Shown: positions 11,846 to 22,225 of the stretch, in pieces
Layout of the letters: each line of letters begins with the position of its first letter
Position numbering within the stretch: position 1 is the first letter of the stretch
Origin: Prostheceraeus crozeri
Lineage: Eukaryota > Platyhelminthes > Polycladida > Euryleptidae
Length of the DNA: 64,000 nt
Assembly: GCA_907163375.1 (NCBI GenBank)
Contig: CAJQUW010015397.1
Span: forward strand, 1-64,000
Direction of reading: 5' to 3'
The notes under the pieces: model-generated
Told to the model about the DNA's origin: nothing
The model's input: the letters and a program-made list of their open reading frames with translations, nothing else
The model's database searches: none
Program-made: the position numbers and the translations under genes

Positions 11846-12846
11846 AGTATCCAAATTAAGGAAAACGACATTTATTGCCCGGCGCTTCGTCCGTTCTCTA
11901 TTGGAGCGTACACGGAAATGAATCAAATTCAATAAGGTGGACAGTTGCAAAATACCGTCATGACAATTATTCACATTGACTGGCAGATACACTACACACA
12001 ACAAAGCATGCAATGACGTCATACGCAAATCAGAGACAAAGCTACATGGCTAAGGTAGAAGTCATACATCATAAATTAAAGGTCAAAACATGTTATGTAC
12101 ATAATACTGAGAAATGTATGGTAAGTCACAAATGTTAATTCGATAATGAATACTGCAAGGCCAATGTTAACAGTGCAAACTGATGTTAACAGATATAAAA
12201 GAATAAATAATAAATGAATAAATAATTTGCACATCTAGAAAATGCCTGGGGCCTATCAGATAGTGGAAAGGAATATACGGTCCTTATGAACACACAGAGA
12301 CGGGTTCCTCCATTTGATGGCGACGCCTTCCGCTATGAAGAGCTCGTAACTCGAGCGACACTTCTTCACAGCTTTGAAGTCTGTGGGAGATACACTGGTC
12401 CGGTGAGAGCACCGTATATTCCTTTCCACTATCTTATAGGCCCCAGGCATTTTCTAGATGTGCAAATTATTTATTCATTTATTATTTATTCTTTTATATC
12501 TGTTAACATCAGTTTGCACTGTTAACATTGGCCTTGCAGTATTCATTATCGAATTAACATTTGTGACTTACCATACATTTCTCAGTATTATGTACATAAC
12601 ATGTTTTGACCTTTAATTTATGATGTATGACTTCTACCTTAGCCATGTAGCTTTGTCTCTGATTTGCGTATGACGTCACTGCATGCTTTGTTGTGTGTAG
12701 AGTATCTGCCAGTCAATGTGAATAATTGTCATGACGGTATTTTGCAACTGTCCACCTTATTGAATTTGATTCATTTCCGTGTACGCTCCAATAGAGAACG
12801 GACGAAGCGCCGGGCAATAAATGTCGTTTTCCTTAATTTGGATACT
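11846..12846. repeat. 1-kb near-perfect palindrome with flanking direct repeats
   Basis: The left arm (about 11846-12289) and right arm (about 12411-12846) are reverse complements with only scattered differences, separated by a loop of about 120 bases. A 13-base word GTAATTATAAATG occurs at 11807-11819 and again at 12847-12859, directly next to the right arm and 26 bases outside the left arm. It looks like a target-site duplication. The arms can be translated as identical short peptides, but no domain is seen. Confidence 0.85.
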
Positions 12847-12859
12847 GTAATTATAAATG

Positions 12860-13245
12860 AACTATGTACTGAGTGAACAAAGAGAAACGTCAAATAAACT
12901 AGGGACTGATTGAACGTAAAAATTGCCTCGTTTCATGAATTTCAAAATGAATCTCAAGTTTGATGATACATAGTAAGGGAATTCATTTCTGCTTTGATAT
13001 TCTGGATGGAAAGAATGACTTGATAAAGAGAGCTGAAGATGACTCCAATGTAATTGTTAATTGCAATTATTTCACTGAACAAACAACAATGCTGTATTTC
13101 TAATAATTGCTGCGAAAGAGTGCAACCATGAAGTTTGATGATTTTATTGAATTATTCTTTGACTATAGAAATTGTCATTAGTGCGAATATCAAAGGTTAG
13201 AAAAGTGAGTTTCATAATTAGTTTGTTGACCTCTGTTCCGATAGC
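12860..13245. other. No gene recognised
   Basis: AT-rich spacer between the palindrome and the next MITE. Confidence 0.4.
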
Positions 13246-13253
13246 GTTCAGAG

Positions 13254-13774
13254 CACAGAATTAGACAGGTCGTCTAGTCTTCCGTGTGACTAGAAGGGAA
13301 ACATTGGAACATGTAACGTAAATGAAATGGCACAATCTGCTGACTAAATACCATAGCAATCGAACAATGAGCAGCCAGTTCAACATTAAACACGCCAAAT
13401 TGTGCAAAGTTTCATTGACTGTTATCAACCGGATCACACAGCAAAGAGAAACAGACGATGGCAAGTTCTACAGAGAAGTTTGTGAACGTTTTTTCGCGCG
13501 CCTGCTAACTTTTTAAAAATGATCGGATGACCCAACATTATCGAGAAAACTTTTGTGCAATGATCTGAATTCTTCGAATCTGAAGGAGTCGGGGCGATCG
13601 GAACATTTTGAAGGAATCCAGAGCAATCCGCAAGCGACGCACGACTATATTCCCTATCTCTGCAAGGTATTGAAAATTTCTTTTTCCCCACTTATTAAGT
13701 TCCTGCATGTGCCATCTGTTTGAATCAGTTTGCACTTCTAGCAAAGTGATGCGATTAAACAAATTAATTCTGTG
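13254..13774 (+). mobile_element. hAT-like MITE family 1, copy 1
   Basis: A 521-bp element with ends CACAGAATTAGA and TTAATTCTGTG, flanked by a perfect 8-bp target duplication GTTCAGAG (13246-13253 and 13775-13782). An 8-bp duplication is the hAT signature (P elements also make 8). No transposase is encoded, so it moves in trans if at all. Copies 2 and 3 are at 40081-40602 (inverted) and 59529-60043. Confidence 0.9.
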
Positions 13775-13789
13775 GTTCAGAGCCATCGT

Positions 13790-14370
13790 CTGATCAGACT
13801 TATAGTTCACATGAAATTGTTACAGTTTCATATTTTCTTTTTTCAACTTATCATTTAATTACACCTTTTCCATTTCAAGTATAAGAATGCGACATTCAAT
13901 CGATAATTATCTCAAATCAAAGATAAAACTGGTTTGATTTGAGATTATACATTAATGAACTGAGATGTAAGATTACTTCGCAGATTTACTTCAATTCAAT
14001 TATAGAATTATCAAAACGAAAATAAATAAACTATAATCAAATGTAAATGCTTGATCTTTCTGAAGGAAAATTGACTGTATCCCAGTTGCTGCGGTGCATT
14101 ATTCGCTGACATACAAAATGCTGATACTTTTATTTTTTAGGAAATACCTTGCTGTTGTCGAAAATGCTTTCTTTACATTTGAGCTCAATAAATTTCATTA
14201 AGCTCATTTAGTTTTCAATCAAACATGCTGCTTAGATTCAACGGACATCTTTTTATTCATTTATACCTGCACATGTGCATGCACCTCTCTATCTTTCATC
14301 CTTATTTCTATCTCGCACAAAACAGCAAAAAATAATCCAAATATTCATGTATTTATAAAAACGATGTGCA
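13790..14370. other. No gene recognised
   Basis: AT-rich spacer with no domain-bearing frame. Confidence 0.4.
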
Positions 14371-14378
14371 TTATTAAT

Positions 14379-14879
14379 TTATTCATGGTTGATGTCATCA
14401 CCTGCTATGCAAGATGGAAGAAGAGTCAACATATGCTGATAAAGTCGACGAACTTTCACGTGCGTAACCGAACTGATGGATTGTTCTGCCAACTGCATCA
14501 TAGTGGCTATTCGTTGTTGATGGGTCTGCTGTAGCAGGTAGTGCCTTGTCTCCGCCATCAGTTTCTTGAACTCCGCTTTCCATATGCTGAATGCACCTTC
14601 ACAAATATAACCCTGTACCAGCATCTGTGAGCATTCTTCCAGAAACAGCTTGAAGTCTTCCGAATTGCAAGCTGCGTCCTTGTAGGCATGATGGACAAGT
14701 CCCCTGTCGCTTGAGACAGCGAAAATTGTCGACATGTTGCGAGACTGACGTGCATTAACAACTCGGTAGGTAGGTTGGCCTCTTGGAGCTCGCCCCATAG
14801 TTCTTCTCAACCATGCGACATGCGGAGCTAAATTGGCTTTTATAGATATATCTATCAATGAATTGCGAATATTATTCAT
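14379..14879 (-). pseudogene. IS630/Tc1-like DDE transposase fragment, internally deleted
   Basis: A 166-codon frame reads GRAPRGQPTYRVVNARQS, then STIFAVSSDRGLVHHAYK and NSEDFKLFLEE, which is the central part of a DDE_3-type endonuclease. It then jumps to EGAFSIWKAEFKKL and a helical C-terminus with HQQRIATMMQLAEQSIS. The segment that should hold the second catalytic Asp and the NPIE-type block is missing between residues of about 93 and 97, consistent with an internal deletion. The N-terminal HTH is also absent. It cannot be an active transposase. The superfamily is clear; the subfamily is not. Confidence 0.75.
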
Positions 14880-14889
14880 GAATTGAGAT

Positions 14890-16020
14890 ATGTGACTTCA
14901 CTTTTCTCTGTCGTCAGCAATTAAACAATAGAAATGAGACATTGTATACTTGAAATGAGATTCATGACAGGAGAAATTAGCAATTGAATGCCTGAATTGA
15001 AGAACTATTGTTGATCTGAGTAATCTTAACATTTAATTTAGCGATTCGATACATGAACTGGAAAAGGTGTATAATCGAATATCGGCAATGATCGTGAGAT
15101 ATTGGGAACTGGTCAGCGACACGCCCCTTAATGGAAACAAGCTTCAAATTCTCAAGGAAAATATTATAAGAAAACGGCATCAGAAAATTAATTTTCAGTC
15201 ACTTCTGCTGTACCCAGAAAGCGTTATAGCCTAAACAATTCCTTGTGTCAGGTAAGAGTATCGTTGTATTGCTAACCCTATGCTCACTTTGATTTTAGGC
15301 AAATTCTTAATCATCAAATTTACTCTTTAAGCGTACTAAATTTACAGAGATGGAAGCACCAAAATTGCTTAACACTTGTGCTAGTGCGATGTTCTACGAA
15401 CGTTGTTTTCTGTGACTGGCAACATTTCACACCTTGATAACATGACAAAATATGGTACTTACTAATGATGCATTGATGAGTTAATGCAAATACTTCTGAG
15501 TCATCGGGTTACACAATTTTATGAGCAGTATACTTACGAAGCCATGAATCGAACATTTAAAACTAATTTTGAGACTATTTCCTCATTTCTAATAGAATTT
15601 CATGTATAGTTATTTCATAAATTATAGCTGTGTATAGTAATGGCTAGCATTACTAGACATTTGCAAGTCTGATATGAAGCACCACATGAACAACAGGCGG
15701 ACATTAGGGATTCTCAAGTCTCTCGTTATCTTACGTGAAAAGCACGACCTTTGCCAACAAAAAGATTTTGTGTCAATCCTTTATTTACCGTGGTAGTTAT
15801 CAGGTATTCCTTTTTGCTTCTTTCTAGGTTAGCCTAATTACTCAATTGTTTCATATCTCTAAGTCTGATGGGTTTGCATGCTCTCAATTTTGTTCACAGA
15901 TTTAGTATAATGTAAAGAGAAATCATTTTTTAAAGAAATTCTTGAAGTTGAAAGTGATGTCTACCAGCTGATTGTAGAACTACAAGAAGCTCAATTTTAT
16001 CTTAGTGAATGAGGAGAGCT
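14890..16020. other. No gene recognised
   Basis: AT-rich spacer. No domain-bearing frame or repeat was found by eye. Confidence 0.4.
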
Positions 16021-16032
16021 CGCTACATAGAG

Positions 16033-16880
16033 CAGGGTTTGAACCGAAACCGGCTGATCGACCCGGTCGACCGGTTGGGTTGTGTCGGTGTAAGTCGATT
16101 GGTCGACCGGCCCCATTCGAAAACCGCTCGGTCAATCAATCGGCAGCAATTATTAAGATTGACGATCAGACAAAGATTTAATGTACCTTATATACTACTT
16201 ACTAAACTTATTTAGACTGTCCCCGATAGATGATCCGGGGCATATGTTTAAGATCGATGCTACGATTGTTTAAAAAACATCATGATACCCAAGTGTTTCG
16301 TGATCTTGTCTACTCCCATGCTTGCCGTTTTCGAAATTCGCGTGTCATGAAACTACTGTATGTTAACTTAGACGTATCAAAAGTTGTAAGGTGCTAGGGC
16401 TGCTAACTTATTTAAATTGAAATGATTCATATGTAGACGAAAGCGCATCCGCATCATACAGAAATAAGCTTATCTAATTCATGATAAAAGACTATAAGTT
16501 AGCCCATAAAGACTGACCCACACCCTTGCTAATTAAGTGATGGGCCGAATCCACTGACACAGAAATTATAATTGACACAATAGCAACTTCTTCCATAAAA
16601 TTATTTAAGAAAACGATGTGGTTTACGGTCAATCACATATGGCTGATATGTTCACCACAAATGACATTACAAATTTCAAACAGGTTGAGGACAAGGACCT
16701 TCAAATTACAAACCGAAGAACCCTTTGTGGCATTTGTTTGAATGACAAAGTGCAAATTATTAAAAGACGATCATTAACATTCGTTTGGGTTTGGCCGGTC
16801 ACCCGGCCGGTTGGTTTGACTTCGTCTTGCCGGTTATCGGTTGGGTTGATTCAGAAAATTCCTGACCGGTTCCAACCTTG
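16033..16880. mobile_element. Non-autonomous hAT-like element with GC-rich ends
   Basis: The left end CAGGGTTTGAACCG and the reverse complement of the right end CAAGGTTGGAACCG form imperfect terminal inverted repeats. The flanks carry ACATAGAG (16025-16032) and ATATAGAG (16881-16888), an 8-bp duplication with one mismatch. The outer 90-100 bases on each side are rich in CCGGT/ACCGG words, and the middle is AT-rich. No transposase frame exists. Confidence 0.85.
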
Positions 16881-16888
16881 ATATAGAG

Positions 16889-17433
16889 CATTCTTCTCGA
16901 AAAGAGAACAATACAATAGTTTGTTGCCTTTACTACACACAGTCAATCACTCACATCTTTCATATTTACAGATGTAAAAATGCATTCTGTACTTGGGTGA
17001 ATCCACTTTATACAACAATATTGTGGGCAATTTTTGTCTTTTCAACTTTGCAACTTCGTTTTCTGTGAACATTTACATCTGCATAGTCAATTTTTCATGC
17101 TGAACTCGAAAATCACAGTGGCGACCACACCGAATGAGTACTTGCATAAGTTATTGTATTCGTCCTATATATTACTGGTGTCTTCTGACCAATAATTTTG
17201 TGGTCTCGGTCAGATGGACATTTGTGGTCGTTTTACGAGATTTTGATGTGATAAATATTGTCTTATCAAACAAAATTTCGTATGCATGATTACAATATGG
17301 TTCTTGATAATTCGGTAAGCTCTCATGAAATTCGGACAAAAAATGTGGCTTCAGCAACAAATTGAAATTTTGAGAAAAAAACCAGGAAAGTCTGGTCGAA
17401 AGAATCCAAGACATTCTTTTAACTTTATCAAAT
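16889..17433. other. No gene recognised
   Basis: AT-rich spacer. A 121-codon minus-strand frame at 17172-17537 runs into the tRNA-like/hammerhead unit and is a by-product. Confidence 0.4.
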
Positions 17434-17450
17434 CTCAACAGATGTAACCA

Positions 17451-17492
17451 CCACGAGACATGTTTCGGCCTGTTGGGCCTCATCAGTCGTGG
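17451..17492 (-). ncRNA. Type I hammerhead ribozyme
   Basis: On the minus strand: CCACGA (stem I, 5' side), CTGATGA (core), GGCC-CAACA-GGCC (stem II with 5-base loop), GAAAC, AT, GTC, then TCGTGG (stem I, 3' side). All invariant core residues are present and stem I is a perfect 6-bp helix. Cleavage is predicted after GTC at the base opposite 17457. Stem III is only the palindrome ACATGT, so efficient folding probably needs a dimer or tandem transcript, as in other PLE and retrozyme hammerheads. Confidence 0.9.
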
Positions 17493-17566
17493 GTAGGTTT
17501 GAACCAGCGACGTTGGAGCTAAAGGACGCGCAAGCACACCCTCTAACTACAAGGCCACCGGACCAT
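17493..17566 (-). other. tRNA-like head of the hammerhead unit
   Basis: The minus strand has TGGCCTTGTAGTTAGAGGG (A-box and D-arm-like) and GCTGGTTCAAACC (B-box and T-loop-like) at about tRNA spacing. The anticodon and acceptor stems do not form well, so this is a SINE-type tRNA relative, not a functional tRNA. Confidence 0.6.
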
Positions 17567-17579
17567 CTGTTGAGAGCGT

Positions 17580-18760
17580 GAATTAGCCAGGAAGGCACTG
17601 CTTTAACGCAGGCACGTGGAGGGCGGACTGCTTTCTGCAATCACTTAATACCGCATCCGAGGTGTATTTACGATGTTTGCTGTGACCATTTGTCCTCAGA
17701 TAGATAATTGTAATAAAATTGATTTATTCCATGCAGCAGTACCTTTACATTTGTCCATTTTTCAGATTTGTTCATCCCTATCAGAAATAGGCCTGCACAC
17801 AGCCATAGTTTCTGGTCTTCTAGACCCTAAAAACAGCTGTGAAGATCTACAACTCATTTACTGCTGTGAAAATTTTGTCAATAATCTATGTTTTTTGTGT
17901 TGAACTATGAATCTAATGATAGCTTCCATCTTGAGCATTGATTAATGCCGAGTTGTTGATATAGAGGCCGACCAGTCATGTGCTATCATGAGCGGAAGCA
18001 AATAATTCACATTTTGTGATCTTCTAACACAGCGCACACGCACTAGCATGATGTAAACAATGAATAAATGAATTTCACTCATTCTGCATCATCGTGGACA
18101 AGCACAAAATCATTTTTCATTTGATCGTAAACTCTTCTTGATGGGAATTTCAACACCCTCTGAGACCTGTGGTGGCTATCTATCATACTTCTATTGATTC
18201 AATTGAAAAGAAATGACACATGCAGATTCAGTGTCAAAATGATGATTTTACGTGGGCATGAGCGGGTGATATGTCCTCAGCACAAAAAGTGAAACAGAAA
18301 AATATGGCTCCGGGGTGCACTGGACCCCCTTCATGTTGACAACTATGTTTTCTCTTCGACAATCAATCATTAGTGAGTGAAATAAAGACCTAGATGTGTT
18401 ATATGTAGAAAGTTGTGTGAATATGAGATATATCTGTGAGTTCACTTCAAATTTCACAAACCTTTATATACGAGTATAATTGATATCACGATGAAATGTC
18501 TACGATGAATTGCATAATTTTGGCTAGAAACAAAACGCTGTTTTTGAAATAGAGTTTCATAATGAGAGTGAAACATGCTTTAAGAAGATGTTTTACCTGA
18601 CATAACAATACACTGCTGAAAAGTATTTAGCATTAATAAAACCTGCACACTGACGCAACGATTTCAGTATAAAGGCAAATCTCAGAATAAAACAGCTTTT
18701 ACATATGATTGTAGATGACTCTTGTATTTGATTTATTTAATTAACTTGAACATATTTTAT
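17580..18760. other. No gene recognised
   Basis: AT-rich spacer with no domain-bearing frame. Confidence 0.4.
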
Positions 18761-18766
18761 TTAACA

Positions 18767-18842
18767 GTCCGGCCACCAGAACGAACTTCTACAGAAAACG
18801 AGGCCGAAAATAGACTTTTCAGAGAACGATGCACACCCATGG
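18767..18842 (+). repeat. Short dispersed repeat (pair with 1975-2045)
   Basis: Same family as 1975-2045, starting AGTCCGGCCACCAGAACGA. The class is unknown. Confidence 0.65.
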
Positions 18843-19050
18843 CTTTTAGAGGTGTTTCTGTCTAAATAATTTCAATTTAATTTTCATCTCAAGTTAATAA
18901 TTTGTTCTTTACATGAATCAATCACTTTGGATTGAGTACATATCCATCCTCCTACAATTAGCAAGCTGGCTGCAGATGAAGAGTAATTGTTGAATTTTAA
19001 GGTTATCTCCAATGTCTTGTTTTCATTGATTTCCGCTGATTGTCTTGCAG

Positions 19051-19490
19051 ATGGTGTGGAGCTGATTGTTTATTATATGAACAACGAATTCACCGTCACA
19101 TCAGCGGACAGCCGGATACAAGGCACCGGGATGTTTGATGGTGGGGCAACTTCATACGCAAAACTGGCGAGGATTCCTCTGCTTCCTGGAATGGTTCCTG
19201 CCAGCAAGCTGATTGAAATATTGGAAGAGGTTTTGAAGGTTTCGAATATTGGACGGATAGGTCAATTCAGAGCGAAGGTCGGAGGAGAAGTTGTGGGAGA
19301 GGCTACGACCAATTCCGGCGATGAAGCTGTGAAGCGATGAAGCGATGAAGCTGTGCTTGTGGACAAGGCTGGAAAAGAGTCCTCATCCGCCGCTGCAGGG
19401 AGTCCGTCATACAAGACCTACCTTCAACAGGACAACGTCTTCATTGTCGGTGGAGGCAGGAGGACTGTTCTCACCATTCTGAAATGAACA
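19051..19490 (+). CDS. Possible terminal exon of an unidentified host gene
   Basis: A polypyrimidine-rich stretch ending TTGTCTTGCAG (to 19050) looks like a splice acceptor. The frame after it encodes DGVELIVYYMNNEFTVTS, then GTGMFDGGATSYAKLARI and KLIEILEEVLKVSNIGR, with more GC than the surroundings. A stop follows at about 19338 within a small triplicated GATGAAGC/GTGAAGC region. A codon-like reading (LVDKAGKESSS...DNVFIVGGGRRTVLTI) continues to a stop near 19487, so the repeat may have caused a frame break or the annotation of the stop is real. I do not recognise the protein. It could be a mobile-element gene fragment or a processed fragment of a host gene. Confidence 0.4.
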
Positions 19491-19789
19491 TTATCTCCTT
19501 TATCCGTCAATACAGAAGGCTGATCTTCTACATATTCTTGTTTTTCTTGTAATGATTCGTTGCACTTCAGCACGATGGGACTGCGGGATTCCGACTCGAA
19601 ATTTCATTTAATGTGCTATTTGCGTTTCTCAAGTTTGCCCAGGAATGACTCCAAGCTTACATAAGAAGTTGTGTTGATGTTAACTAGGCCTGCTTTGCAA
19701 GGAAACGAAACAGAATCATCACTTGCTTTATGTCACAGATATTTTCAGAGGAAAATCTCAAAGTCCATTTTATGCTTTATTTGAATGCC

Positions 19790-20530
19790 TATAATAATAA
19801 TAATAATAGCTTTATTGGCACACATCTGCGGTGCGCGCAGTACAGAGGCATGAAACAGTTACAAACAATGCAGAGTTCATGATACAAAAGAGACAATGAA
19901 TGAATGATAACCAGCAAGGAGAGAGGAAATTATGAACACGTAGAGCAGTACTTGATGAAAGAGTCGGAGAAGCGGACAGTACGGCATCTGGGTTTTTTGA
20001 GGGTGGAAGAATTCCTGTGAGTTGGAGACCTTTCGTCGAAAAATTGACGCAAAGGGTGGTTGATAGTTGTCATAACAGTGTGGAATAGGCGGGTCCCAGA
20101 CCTTTGGTTGGTGCGTGCCAATGTAGTAGTAGTTATTGAGCGGTCCATGGGAAGTACCGAAAATTATTCTAGAAGCTCGTCTCTCTACTTTGACAAGGAA
20201 CTTGTAACCTTTTTGGGACATATTGCAGCAGTACGGATGGCAGTAGGTGAGAAGGGATTGGATAGTTTGTCGGTAGACTCTCCATAAAATCTGAGGGTTA
20301 CAACCTGCTCTCTTCAGGTTTCTGAGGACAAAAATGCGTTTAGAGGCCTTCTTGAAGATCTCCTTGCAGTAAATATCCCAGCGAAGATCCTTTGCGAAAT
20401 GGACACCGAGGATTTTCATAGAGGTCACGCTTGGAATGACAGTTCCTGCAACGTCCGCAATTTCTTCGAGTCGAATACCAGTTCTGGTGGCGATGTCCAT
20501 CACCACGGATTTGGAAGTGTTTAGAGGAAG
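19790..20530 (-). pseudogene. LINE (non-LTR retrotransposon) 3' end
   Basis: A 223-codon minus-strand frame holds the C-terminal part of a non-LTR RT: LNTSKSVVMD, then ILGVHFAKDLRWDIYCKEIF and KKASKRIFVLRNLKRAG with LTYCHPYCC, the thumb/connection block of Jockey/CR1-like elements. The copy is 5'-truncated before the catalytic YADD. Downstream on the minus strand an AATAAA lies beside an (ATT)n tail at 19790-19808, a typical LINE 3' terminus produced by target-primed reverse transcription. Confidence 0.85.
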
Positions 20531-20549
20531 CAATACTAAAAATACCACA

Positions 20550-22223
20550 AAATATTTTGGTATTGTGGTGTATTGTGGTACTAAAAATCTATGGTTTGTG
20601 GATCAGATTCGATCTAAAACATCGTATCATTGTCAAGCTATCTGCCAAGTTGGTTGTGGAAGTTGTTGACAGCAAATTATAGGATTTTCATGAAGAGAAT
20701 TTAAAGTGAGTGAAATAGCCTACTATTCCATGGATTCATACAGTGTGTCTATTTGTAGCAGTCACTAACAACTATTTTCCAATTTGGTTCACAGAGTCAT
20801 AATTGAAAGTGGTCGGTGTGCTGTTTGTAAGAACATCTGAAGAATTCACAGATAGAAAGTCTAATTATTGGATAATTTCTCCTTCAAGCGGTTAAGAAAC
20901 CTGGAGCCTTTCTGGAATAAACACATTGAAAGCTTGTTTACCGACTATCAATTCTCAAATAAATGAAATGTCGCTGGAACTTTTCAATTCATTTTGGAAG
21001 CTGATATTCGAATGCATGTAGAGATTTTGAAAATTGTTCAAAATTTAGTGAACAGGGGAACCCTTTAAAGTAAAATGAATACTCTAAGATTTCTTGGCCT
21101 CTGATTTCAAGCTGGAGTTATGCATGTTCTGTAAATCGACATTACAAGTTGCCAGAGTCTGATTATACTATTGATAGATTATCGGAGCGATATTTCAAAA
21201 TGATGAACGTACAGAACGTTTAAAAGGATTTCCTTCTTTGTCATCCTGTTGGCACAGCATTTTGTAAATTCACTATTGCTTTTGAGTACAGTGCCTTTGA
21301 CAAGGGACAACAATCCATATCAAGAATTGGTCTGATAAATATACAAGTAAATGCCAATCAAAAAACATGGAAGCCAGATCGCACAAGTTGCATCTTGCCC
21401 CAACTAAGTTCCCCCGGCGTGTGCCATAATCTTCATGCAATTTCCATTCTAGGACTTTCTATGGTGTTGTTAATTTCTCTGCTCGGAACAGTGTCGCTTC
21501 TTCTCACAACGCAGGTGATCCCAAAGACTATGAATGATTTAAAGACTGAAAGCTTCCTATCTCTGCATGTTTAACTTTTGGAAACACTTTTATGCTATCA
21601 AATGGAGATATCGGACAATAATTTAAACATTGAGAGATAGGAGTTACCATAGATAGTTAAGCTACTAATCATATATTGCAGGATTCCAATTTTTCCTCGA
21701 GTTTGCAGTCTTTAGATCTTCACAGTCTTTGGGTGATCATAAATCAAGCTGTTATCAAGCTCCAATGAAATCTGCTGATTAGACTGTGCAGAAGTTGGCA
21801 CACGGCATTGATTATTTCATCAGCATGAATGTGGAAAAATACAATAGACAGCTTTGTAAAGTACGCTGCCAAGTCAGGCCATGATTCAGGCGTTGTACGG
21901 AAGAAAATAGAGATAGAAATGCATAGCGGTGATGTTCATGGTCGATGGAAAATTGATGCAGAAATTGTGAACCATCCTATAATTTGATAATGCGGTTTTT
22001 GTATGCATGATTGTACACTGATTGTAGTTCTAAACAAGCTATGAAATGCAAGTGTTCAAATCACTTTTGCGAAAAGTGTGTCCTGTCGACGTATCTTTTG
22101 CCATACAACATTAATTTAGTATACACATACACCAGCTTGCCAGCTATTCAATATGTAAGTTCACTTATTTAATTCAAGAACTTGACCGAGTTACGCAATT
22201 TTCTTTGTCAATTAATCAATACT
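20550..22223. other. No gene recognised
   Basis: AT-rich spacer. A low-complexity patch near 20535-20590 repeats ATTGTGGT/ACCACAA words at the LINE truncation point. Confidence 0.4.
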
Positions 22224-22225
22224 TA

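Larger units (their letters stand above)
17434..17574 (-). mobile_element. tRNA-like plus hammerhead unit bounded by inverted repeats
   Basis: A 141-bp unit starts with CTCAACAGATG (17434-17444) and ends with its exact reverse complement CATCTGTTGAG (17564-17574). Inside, on the minus strand, a tRNA-like head runs directly into a canonical hammerhead. A polymerase III promoter in the head and a self-cleaving tail would suit a retrozyme or SINE-like unit that forms defined RNA ends. The inverted-repeat borders are more like a DNA transposon. The combination is unusual and I do not recognise the family. Confidence 0.7.

Noticed and set aside
12256-12525. Frames crossing the palindrome loop at 12286-12450 as genes
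   Set aside because: They read across the arm-loop junction on both strands and have no domain.
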